NCBI GenBank assembly: GCA_900315075.1
Contig: OMXV01000005.1
Coordinates: 186,001-250,000 of the forward strand
Source: an uncultured Prevotellaceae bacterium
GTDB taxonomy: Bacteria; Bacteroidota; Bacteroidia; Bacteroidales; Bacteroidaceae
Direction: 5' to 3'
DNA: 64,000 bases
In this document: in pieces, positions 1 through 6,260 of the stretch
How positions within the stretch are numbered: position 1 is the stretch's first letter
Layout of the letters: every line of letters starts with the position of its first letter
Notes under the pieces: generated by a model
What the model was told of the DNA's origin: nothing
The model's database searches: none
Seen by the model: the letters and a program-made list of their open reading frames with translations, nothing else
Translations under genes and position numbers: made by a program

Positions 1-1
1 A

Positions 2-43
2 TCTGATTTTATCACCATTTTCGACAACTATTTGGAGGAATAG
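2..43 (+). CDS. possible C-terminal end of a gene cut by the window edge
   Basis: Frame 2 is open from the window edge and reads SDFITIFDNYLEE before a TAG stop. This could be the last 13 residues of a gene starting outside the window. Nothing in it identifies a family, and chance is a real alternative. Confidence 0.25.
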   Translation, partial: SDFITIFDNYLEE

Positions 44-314
44 TCATATCAAATTCACCTTAAAATAAGATTATGCGTAGGGTAGCTTATCCATCATGCC
101 AATTACTGTCGTAGAGGCAATAGCCACATTTGCTGCCATTCAGGAGGGACATTTTATAAGAACAAGAATAATATGAGAAAGATTCTCCGTTCTTCCTCCC
201 ACCTCAGAGCATAATTTTCAATCTTCAATTTTCAATTTTCAATTTTCAATTTTCAATCATGAAAGAAACGGCATACTATTTGCTGTGTAGTTGATAAAAA
301 GAGGAGGTGAAATT
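44..314. other. intergenic spacer upstream of the dnaJ-like gene
   Basis: About 270 bases with no convincing gene. The right part holds a CAATTTTCAAT-type tandem array (213-257). Just before the dnaJ-like ATG at 315 there is a good GGAGG ribosome-binding site (303-307), which is unusual in this window. An in-frame TTG at 291 lies upstream of that site and is a worse start. No clear TAnnTTTG promoter was found. Confidence 0.5.
213..257. repeat. CAATTTTCAAT/CAATCTTCAAT low-complexity tandem array
   Basis: Five to six units of the 9-10 base motif TTTTCAA(T) or CTTCAA(T) in a row. The same motif recurs in other spacers of the window (about 9722-9760, 21004-21187, 26767-26806, 48511-48546 inverted, 61429-61462 inverted). 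Confidence 0.8.
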
Positions 315-980
315 ATGGCATTTATTGATTATTACAAAATTCTTGGAGTGGATAAGAATATACCTCAGAAGGATGTGAAAAAAGCATATCTCAAACGGGC
401 AAAACAATTCCATCCAGACCTTCATCCTGATGATCCCAAGGCAAAGGCGAAGTTTCAGGCACTCAATGAGGCATACGAGGTAATCAATGACCCTGAAAAA
501 CGAAAGAAATATGACCAATATGGGGAACAGTGGAAACAAGCCGAACAGTTTGAAAAGGCTGGTGGTGGTGGCTATTGGCAGCAGAGTGGGGGAGAGTCAC
601 CTTTCGATGGATTTGATTTCAGCTCTTTCTCTGGCGGTGGCGGTTTCAGCAGTTTCTTCGAGCAGATATTCGGCAAAATGGGGCAAAAAGCCCATAAAAC
701 CACACGCAAAAGGGCGAGTGCAGACGCTCAGGCTACAGTGAATATCGACCTTGCAACGGCATTGTTGGGAGGAGATATCCTAATCAGCGTTAATGGTGAG
801 AAACTTAAACTGAAAGTAAAGCCAGAAACTCAAAATGGTACAAAAGTAAGGCTTAAGGGTAAAGGGCTACCCAATGGGGATGGTACCAAAGCCGACCTCA
901 TTATCACTTACAATGTGAAACTCCCTGTCAACCTCAACGAGCGACAAAAGCAACTCGTCAGGGAACTATGTGGAAGATAG
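315..980 (+). CDS. short DnaJ/CbpA-type co-chaperone
   Basis: A J-domain protein of 221 residues that should stimulate the ATPase of DnaK. The J domain spans residues 5-70 with the HPD motif at 33-35. A Gly/Phe-rich linker follows (about 85-125, with GGGG and SFSGGGGF), then one beta-rich substrate-binding domain (about 140-205) containing the LKGKGLP signature of the CbpA/DnaJ C-terminal fold. There is no zinc-finger cysteine cluster, so it is CbpA-like rather than DnaJ-like. Family members are usually near 300 residues with two C-terminal subdomains; here the second is missing and the protein ends in [12 protein letters not shown]. The ATG at 315 is preferred because GGAGG sits 7 bases upstream. 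It converges with the next gene, with only 8 bases between the stops. Confidence 0.85.
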   Translation: MAFIDYYKILGVDKNIPQKDVKKAYLKRAKQFHPDLHPDDPKAKAKFQALNEAYEVINDPEKRKKYDQYGEQWKQAEQFEKAGGGGYWQQSGGESPFDGFDFSSFSGGGGFSSFFEQIFGKMGQKAHKTTRKRASADAQATVNIDLATALLGGDILISVNGEKLKLKVKPETQNGTKVRLKGKGLPNGDGTKADLIITYNVKLPVNLNERQKQLVRELCGR

Positions 981-988
981 TCAAGTGA

Positions 989-2647
989 TTATTTCTTAGG
1001 TGAAGTTGAAGTAGTAGAGGAACTAGGTTTACTAGAACTACTAGGCTTACTAGAACTACTAGAGGCACTAGGCTTACTAGAACTACCAGACGCACTGGGC
1101 TTGCTAGAACTGCTAGAGGCACTAGGCTTACTAGAACTACTAGGTTTACTAGAACTACTAGAAGTACTAGGCTTACTGGAACTGCTAGAACTACTAGGCT
1201 TACTAGTACTGCTAGACGTACTTGCACTACTGGTGCTGCTGGGAGTGTATTTTTCCATGGTCAGCGAGGAAATTTTCCCATTGTTCACCTTGGCTTTGAA
1301 TTTATAATGCTCGGTGACAGCACGTCCATCGTTGTGGATGGAAGTGCGCTGACCTGTGAAATCCATTGTATAGTCTTTCTGGTCGTTTTGCTCGATAATC
1401 TTAATATTATAGTTGTGGTCTAATTTCCAGGTGACAGTTTGCACACCACCCTCATATTGCTGTTTCATCCATGCCACAACGTCATCGTTGTTAGCATTAT
1501 CCTTACCCATAAACGAGGTGATTTTACTGTTCATGCTCCCTGTCAAACGACCAGTGTCCTTACCGTTAACAGCCAAGAAGAAATCCCTGAATAGCGACTT
1601 GGCCATACTCTTATCGGCTTCTGTGGCTGCAACGTTTTTCACAGTAATCTTTTCCTTTGCCTCGTTGACGAAAATACCATTGCTATGCTCGGCAATGTAT
1701 TGTTCGTAGGCCTCTTTCTTGTTGACACGCTTAGCTTCTTCCCAGTCAATGCTGTCTATTGTCAGAAGAATCTGGGCCTTCTTAGGGTCATCAGGATATT
1801 TATTGATGAAAGCTAACAGTTGCTCTTTATTGCGACTTGCGGTAATAAGGGCCTGCTCTTTTTCACGGTCTTCTATCACCTTCATTTCTTCAAGAGCTCT
1901 TTGCTTAGTCTCCTCTGACATATCAGGGTGATTGCGTTGGAAATTCAAAATGGCCTCCTTAGTGCCGGCGTTGATGGCAGCGTCTAAGTCAGCTCGCTCG
2001 TTTGTCATCTTATTCTCATTGTAGAAATACAAACAGACGGCGGCAATTAGGGCTGTGATGGCGATGGAGACGGCGATAGGCAGAAAACCACGGCGGCGCC
2101 CGGGTTTTTCCTCTTCGTCGGTAGTTTCGGGGGCGTCTTCATCTTTGTCTTCATTCTCCTCAACGTCAATATAAAATTCGTTGTCAATCACTTTCTCAGT
2201 GTTGACCGTTTTGTCCTCTTTCTGCTCGTTAGGCTTTTGCTCCTCGTCAGAGGAATTTGTCTCATCTTCATCTACGTATTGTTCTTCCTCGTGCGATTTC
2301 TCCTCTTGTGAGTTGTCTGCACCACTGGTTTCAGCCTGATGTTCATCTGAATGGACATCGGTCTGTTCTTTGTCGTCAGTTCTCAACTCCTCGGATAGTA
2401 CCTCGGTGGAAGAGACCTCATCTACAATGGTGTCGGTCTCTTTTTCTTCTTGTTCTTCCTCGTCCTCGAATATGATGGCTTTGGCCGGGCGATGGCAGTT
2501 GGGGCATAAACCATCTGAACGCAGATACACCTCACCACAGAAGGCACATCTGACCACCTTGCCTGCTATGCCTATCCCGCAGATAGGACATACAGTGGCT
2601 TTTTCGCTTATCTGGTGCCCACATTCAGGGCATTTTATGATTGACAT
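989..2647 (-). CDS. zinc-ribbon, single-pass membrane protein with Ser/Lys/Pro repeat tail
   Basis: Unnamed protein of 552 residues. The N-terminus carries four CxxC knuckles (6/9, 20/23, 34/37, 48/51), enough for a double zinc ribbon. A very acidic, disordered region follows (about 60-182), then RRR and one membrane helix (188-208). The next part is helical and contains repeated DxxI..AxxxxN-type segments resembling short tetratricopeptide-like units. A compact domain at about 340-465 ends in VNNGKISSLTME. The last 85 or so residues are a repeat of Ser runs separated by Lys-Pro. With the zinc ribbon inside, the Ser tail would face the periplasm. Function unknown. Similar zinc-ribbon membrane proteins are common in Bacteroidales, but I cannot assign a role. 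Confidence 0.8.
   Translation of the reverse strand: MSIIKCPECGHQISEKATVCPICGIGIAGKVVRCAFCGEVYLRSDGLCPNCHRPAKAIIFEDEEEQEEKETDTIVDEVSSTEVLSEELRTDDKEQTDVHSDEHQAETSGADNSQEEKSHEEEQYVDEDETNSSDEEQKPNEQKEDKTVNTEKVIDNEFYIDVEENEDKDEDAPETTDEEEKPGRRRGFLPIAVSIAITALIAAVCLYFYNENKMTNERADLDAAINAGTKEAILNFQRNHPDMSEETKQRALEEMKVIEDREKEQALITASRNKEQLLAFINKYPDDPKKAQILLTIDSIDWEEAKRVNKKEAYEQYIAEHSNGIFVNEAKEKITVKNVAATEADKSMAKSLFRDFFLAVNGKDTGRLTGSMNSKITSFMGKDNANNDDVVAWMKQQYEGGVQTVTWKLDHNYNIKIIEQNDQKDYTMDFTGQRTSIHNDGRAVTEHYKFKAKVNNGKISSLTMEKYTPSSTSSASTSSSTSKPSSSSSSSKPSTSSSSSKPSSSSKPSASSSSSKPSASGSSSKPSASSSSSKPSSSSKPSSSTTSTSPKK
1010..1240 (-). repeat. in-frame coding tandem repeat (Ser-rich tail)
   Basis: On the plus strand the motif CTACTAGGCTTACTAGAA recurs with small changes about ten times, in units of 18-33 bases that are multiples of three. 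It encodes the SSSSSKPS tail of the zinc-ribbon protein. Because units keep the frame, copy-number change would alter tail length without breaking the gene. The antisense Leu-rich open frames here are products of the repeat. Confidence 0.8.
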
Positions 2648-2729
2648 ATTGTAGTTTTAAATCTATTGCTTTGTGTATTTATCGTATGGTTGTGGAAGCG
2701 AGGGCGTATGTAGTCATAAATGATGGAAG

Positions 2730-3437
2730 CTACCACCTTTGGAACTTTAATTCTCGGATGCTGTGTGTTCCCATAATACGACTTTTATCGACGTAGGTGC
2801 TCACACCGTTGATACGTCCTTTACCGGTGTATTGCCAAATTATATAGTCGTGTTCGTCGGCGAGACGTGGTTCATTCTCGGAATATTGAGCTATCATTAA
2901 TTTGTAGTCATCGAGCAGTCCCACAAGGTTGTTGTTGTAGAAATTCGTTCCGGCATAGATTAGTGGCTTTTGATGGTAGGCTTCTTCCACCAATACTAAG
3001 AATGTCATCAACGAATCACGAAACTGACTTCTTGACATATTTTTCGGTTTTGTTTCCACGTCTATCATAGGAATGAGGTCCTGGTCGCCAGGGCGGCACT
3101 GACTCATGAAATTTCGCAGCTGAAGTTGTTGGGGTACATTTGCGTGATAAAAGTGGTAGCTACCCACTTTCAGACCGTATTTATGTGCGAGTTCAATGTT
3201 GCGCTTATAGGTGGCATCTTGTGTCTCCTTTCCTTCGGTCGCCTTAAAATACACGTAGTTCATGTGGTTATTGGCTCCAAGGGTTTCCCACCATACGTCG
3301 CCCTGATAGTGACTCATATCAAGGCCATGCATGTGATTACAGGTGTCCTCGCATTGCACACCATAATAGTTCTGTGCATGAATGCACAGAGGACATAATA
3401 ATACTAATAAAACAACAAAAACTCTATTCATTTCCAT
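2730..3437 (-). CDS. secreted GH25 lysozyme (muramidase)
   Basis: Glycoside hydrolase family 25 protein of 235 residues that would cleave the MurNAc-GlcNAc bond of peptidoglycan. A signal peptide covers residues 1-22 (hydrophobic VFVVLLVLLCPLCIHAQ). The hallmark GLDMSHYQG gives Asp40, and IDVE gives Asp126 and Glu128, matching the DxE catalytic pair of the family. YFKATEG, GSYHFYHA and IWQYTGKG are further GH25 signatures. The length is that of a bare catalytic domain, with no binding module. The ATG at 3437 lies only 8 bases after a TATCTTTG -7 element, so the mRNA would be nearly leaderless from this start; a second in-frame ATG is at 3431. Likely role is cell-wall turnover or attack on other bacteria. 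Confidence 0.9.
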   Translation of the reverse strand: MEMNRVFVVLLVLLCPLCIHAQNYYGVQCEDTCNHMHGLDMSHYQGDVWWETLGANNHMNYVYFKATEGKETQDATYKRNIELAHKYGLKVGSYHFYHANVPQQLQLRNFMSQCRPGDQDLIPMIDVETKPKNMSRSQFRDSLMTFLVLVEEAYHQKPLIYAGTNFYNNNLVGLLDDYKLMIAQYSENEPRLADEHDYIIWQYTGKGRINGVSTYVDKSRIMGTHSIRELKFQRW

Positions 3438-3445
3438 ATCGTTTG

Positions 3446-3476
3446 CAAAGATAATACAAACCGAGAGAAATACAAA
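3446..3476 (-). promoter_or_regulatory. Bacteroidetes-type promoter of the GH25 gene
   Basis: On the minus strand TTTG (3476-3473) is followed after 19 bases by TATCTTTG (3453-3446), matching the TTTG/TAnnTTTG pattern. The start codon comes 8 bases after the last G. Confidence 0.65.
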
Positions 3477-3625
3477 AAATAACTTGTTTTTTTTGTTTTC
3501 TAAATGCAGTTATTTTTCTCTTCTTTTGCCACCTCCACTTTGCAAATCATCTTTCCGTCAATAATACGATTGAAAAATTATATGAAAAAAACTTAACATC
3601 TAATCAAAATGTCCATGATTTTAGG

Positions 3626-3653
3626 TTGGATACGAATTTATTCATTAATTTTG
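3626..3653 (+). promoter_or_regulatory. promoter of the flotillin gene
   Basis: TAATTTTG at 3646-3653 fits TAnnTTTG. GTTGG at 3625-3629 could be the upstream element with a 17-base spacer. The ATG at 3678 leaves a leader of about 20 bases. Confidence 0.5.
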
Positions 3654-3677
3654 TAGTTGAATAAACTATATATTTCT

Positions 3678-5162
3678 ATGGAAACATCAACATTGACACT
3701 CATTATCGTAGCTGCAGTTTTACTGCTGGTTATTTTTATTGGTATGTCATACGTCAAGGCTCCGCCTTCGTATGCGTTTATTATTTCTGGTCTGAGCCGA
3801 GAACCACGTGTGCTCATCGGATCAGGTGGATTTAGAATCCCCTTCCTCGAGCGACTCGACAAGGTTTATCTCGGGCAAATTACTGTTGACATCAAAACTG
3901 AGGAGAGCGTGCCCACCAACGACTTCATTAATGTCGATGTCGATGCTGTGGCAAAAATACGTGTCACACCTACATCTGAGGGTACCCGTCTTGCTGCCAA
4001 GAACTTCCTTAATATGTCGCCACCACAAATTGCGGCTCAGTTGCAGGATTCCTTGCAGGGTAACATGCGTGAAATAATCGGTACACTCGACCTGCGCTCG
4101 CTTAATACCGACCGTGATGGTTTCTCAGACCAGGTGATGCAAAAAGCCTCGCCCGACATGAGTAAATTGGGTATCGAGATTATCAGTTGCAATATCCAGA
4201 ATGTCACAGATAGGGAAGGTTTGATTCATGACCTCGGTGCTGACAATACGGCGAAAATCAAAAAGGATGCTTCTATTAATAGGGCTAATGCAGAGCGTGA
4301 CGTGAAAATACAGGTGGCACATGCCGACCGCGAGGCCAACGATGCACGTGTGGATGCTGATACGGCTATTGCCATCAAAAACAACGAACTGGCTCTGAAG
4401 CGTGCCTCGCTGAAATTGCAGGCTGACACAGCCCAGGCTGATGCCGATGCTGCTTATTCCATCCAGCAACAGGAGCAGCAGAAAACCATCAATATCAAGA
4501 CCGTTGAGGCTCAGATTGAGAAGACACGTCGGGAACAGATTCTATCGAAGGAGCAAATTGAAATCCGTATGAACCAGCTTGCCGCCGAGGTGGAGAAGAA
4601 AGCGGATGCTGACAAATATCAAGTGCAGAAAAATGCCGAGGCAGACCTTGAGCAGCGCAAAAGGATTGCAGAGGCACAGCGCTATGAGGCTGAACAACAA
4701 GCTCTTGCACAGAACGCTGCTTCGGATGCCGCACGCTATCGTCTTGAGCAGGAGGCTGAGGGTATCAAGGCAAAAGGTGAGGCTGAGGCATATGCTATTC
4801 TCAAGAAGGGTGAGGCTGAAGCTCAGGCCATGGACAAGAAGGCTGAGGCTTATAAGAAATACAATAATGCTGCTGTGGCACAGATGATGATAGAGGTGCT
4901 ACCACAGATTGTTGAGAATGTGGCCAAGCCCATCAGTGCCATCAAGGATGTCAATATCTATAGTGGCGATGGCAATGGTATCTCATCACTTTCAGGCAAT
5001 GTGCCAGTGGCCATCAAACAGGCTTTTGATGTGCTTAAGTCTGCCACAGGTGTTGATATGGCCGATATCATGCGTGCTGGTTCTATCGAGGCGAAGACCA
5101 CTCGTAACATCAACCTTAACGACAACGCCCAGGAGGTTATCGACGGTATCACTAAGGAATAG
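3678..5162 (+). CDS. flotillin-like SPFH-domain membrane protein
   Basis: Flotillin/band-7 family protein of 494 residues, expected to scaffold membrane microdomains. A hydrophobic N-terminal segment (about 3-25, LTLIIVAAVLLLVIFIG) anchors it. An SPFH domain follows (about 35-200), with RVLIGSGGFRIPF and VPTNDFINVDVDAVAKI typical of the family. The middle is a long Ala/Glu-rich coiled coil (about 200-390, repeated KAEAEA-type heptads). The C-terminus (about 400-494) contains the MMIEVLPQIVENVAKPI oligomerisation region of flotillins. The start at 3678 is chosen over an in-frame TTG at 3657 because the likely transcription start lies at about 3657-3660. It stands alone and ends at a strong terminator. 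Bacterial flotillins are often paired with NfeD; none is next to it here. Confidence 0.88.
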   Translation: METSTLTLIIVAAVLLLVIFIGMSYVKAPPSYAFIISGLSREPRVLIGSGGFRIPFLERLDKVYLGQITVDIKTEESVPTNDFINVDVDAVAKIRVTPTSEGTRLAAKNFLNMSPPQIAAQLQDSLQGNMREIIGTLDLRSLNTDRDGFSDQVMQKASPDMSKLGIEIISCNIQNVTDREGLIHDLGADNTAKIKKDASINRANAERDVKIQVAHADREANDARVDADTAIAIKNNELALKRASLKLQADTAQADADAAYSIQQQEQQKTINIKTVEAQIEKTRREQILSKEQIEIRMNQLAAEVEKKADADKYQVQKNAEADLEQRKRIAEAQRYEAEQQALAQNAASDAARYRLEQEAEGIKAKGEAEAYAILKKGEAEAQAMDKKAEAYKKYNNAAVAQMMIEVLPQIVENVAKPISAIKDVNIYSGDGNGISSLSGNVPVAIKQAFDVLKSATGVDMADIMRAGSIEAKTTRNINLNDNAQEVIDGITKE

Positions 5163-5189
5163 ATTCAACCTCTTCTCCCTCCAAAAATC

Positions 5190-5220
5190 AACACCCCGCC
5201 ACTCTTTGTGGCGGGGTGTT
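5190..5220 (+). terminator. intrinsic terminator after the flotillin gene
   Basis: A perfect 13-bp stem (AACACCCCGCCAC at 5190-5202 with GTGGCGGGGTGTT at 5208-5220) around a TCTTT loop, followed by TTATAG. Weak T tract but a very stable GC-rich stem. The left arm recurs inverted at 6146-6163. Confidence 0.8.
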
Positions 5221-5280
5221 TTATAGATTAAATCCTCAAAACATCTTCCAAAAGGTGAGAAACTTTAGTTACTAATAGCG

Positions 5281-5321
5281 ACAAACCACAGATGAAACAC
5301 TGACATCTGCGGTTTGTTTTA
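5281..5321. terminator. second hairpin with T tract before the toxin-antitoxin genes
   Basis: ACAAACCACAGATG (5281-5294) pairs with CATCTGCGGTTTGT (5304-5317) with one mismatch, and TTTT follows. Either a second terminator that insulates the next operon or a regulatory hairpin. Confidence 0.55.
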
Positions 5322-5358
5322 CCAAAAATGGAGAAAAGCGCAAATTGACGTTCATAAA

Positions 5359-5390
5359 TTTGCGAACACAAAAAACTATTTGTACCTTTG
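5359..5390 (+). promoter_or_regulatory. promoter of the toxin-antitoxin operon
   Basis: TTTG (5359-5362), a 20-base spacer, then TACCTTTG (5383-5390): one of the best matches in the window. The ATG follows 7 bases later, so the transcript should be leaderless or nearly so. Confidence 0.75.
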
Positions 5391-5397
5391 CTGCCGT

Positions 5398-5715
5398 ATG
5401 ATAGTTACATTTGAGCAGGCATACCTACAGGAACTCTACACAGAGGGCAAGGCGAGCGACAAGCTTCATCGCTTTCAGCCTCAGATAGTGTCGAAGTACA
5501 TCAAGATCGTCAACCTGATGAAGCAGCAAGAGAATGTACTGGGACTGTGCAAGTACGGCTCGCTGCATTACGAGAAGCTGCATGGCGACAAGGAGGGTAT
5601 CTCCTTCGTTCGCGTGAACGACCAGTATCGCATTGAGTTCACTGAGGGCATGGAGGCTGGTAAGCAGATTGCCACCATTTGTAATATCATTGATTTGTCA
5701 AACCATTATAAATAA
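5398..5715 (+). CDS. higB: HigB/RelE-type toxin
   Basis: Small protein of 105 residues, first gene of a two-gene operon with a HigA-like antitoxin 14 bases downstream. The toxin-first order and the pattern (helical N-terminus; GLCKYGSLHYEKLHG; ISFVRVNDQYRIEF; ICNIIDLSNHY at the end) fit the HigB/RelE/ParE fold, whose members cleave ribosome-bound mRNA. The RVNDQYRIEF strand corresponds to the conserved core strand with a basic residue. The start at 5398 is chosen because the promoter ends at 5390; codons further upstream lie in or before the promoter. The symbol rests on gene order and fold, not on a close match. Confidence 0.75.
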   Translation: MIVTFEQAYLQELYTEGKASDKLHRFQPQIVSKYIKIVNLMKQQENVLGLCKYGSLHYEKLHGDKEGISFVRVNDQYRIEFTEGMEAGKQIATICNIIDLSNHYK

Positions 5716-5729
5716 TAGGAGAATGAGAT

Positions 5730-6074
5730 ATGACCACACTTGAAGGAGTACCCCCGCAGATGATAGCAAACAATCTGAAGCCCTTTCAACCCACCCATCC
5801 CGGCGAGGTGCTGAAGGACGAATTGGAATATCGTGGTATTTCCCAGCGCGGACTGGCTAAGGAGATAGGCATATCCTACTCTGCTTTCAACGAGATGCTC
5901 AACGGCAAGCGGTCGCTCAGTCCTGAACTGGCCATGATGATGGAGGCAGCCCTTGGCGTGGATGCCGCCCCCTTGCTGGCCATGCAGAACGAATACGACA
6001 TGCTGATGGCCGAGCGAGATGACAAGTTTATGGAGAAACTCAGACAGATTCGTCGCATTGCCGCCGTCTTCTGA
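5730..6074 (+). CDS. higA: HigA-type antitoxin, XRE-family repressor
   Basis: 114 residues. The signature PTHPGEVLKDELEYRGISQ at about 22-40 is the classic HigA start of the Cro/C1-type helix-turn-helix (QRGLAKEIGISYSAFNEMLNGKRSLSPELA), running to about residue 75. A C-terminal helix (DDKFMEKLRQIRRIAAVF) may contact the toxin. By family knowledge it neutralises HigB and represses the operon promoter. The GGAG at 5717-5720 is a possible ribosome-binding site. The gene ends 72 bases before an inverted copy of part of the upstream terminator (6146-6163). Confidence 0.82.
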   Translation: MTTLEGVPPQMIANNLKPFQPTHPGEVLKDELEYRGISQRGLAKEIGISYSAFNEMLNGKRSLSPELAMMMEAALGVDAAPLLAMQNEYDMLMAERDDKFMEKLRQIRRIAAVF

Positions 6075-6260
6075 ATTGCCTCTAAGCATAAAACGTGAAA
6101 TTAACAATTTCGGCAAGCAAAGCCTCCAAAGAAATAAGGGACTCCGTGGCGGGGTGTTGATTTATATCCCAGAGATATGTTATATCATATTAAACGCTGA
6201 TATGCGCAAACAAGTGTAATCACTCTTCTCTCCCCTTGGAGAGGGGTTGGAGGTGAGTCT

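Larger units (their letters stand above)
5185..6163. repeat. 18-bp inverted repeats flanking the toxin-antitoxin operon
   Basis: AAATCAACACCCCGCCAC at 5185-5202 appears as its exact reverse complement at 6146-6163. The left copy includes the left arm of the flotillin terminator. The right copy has no partner arm nearby. The pair encloses the whole higBA operon. Confidence 0.75.

Noticed and set aside
44-290. Small gene between the left edge and the dnaJ-like gene
   Set aside because: Frames are short, with no ribosome-binding site or coding character.
958-1307. Leu/Val-rich open frames on both strands in the Ser-tail repeat
   Set aside because: They are alternative readings of the tandem repeat that encodes the zinc-ribbon protein tail.
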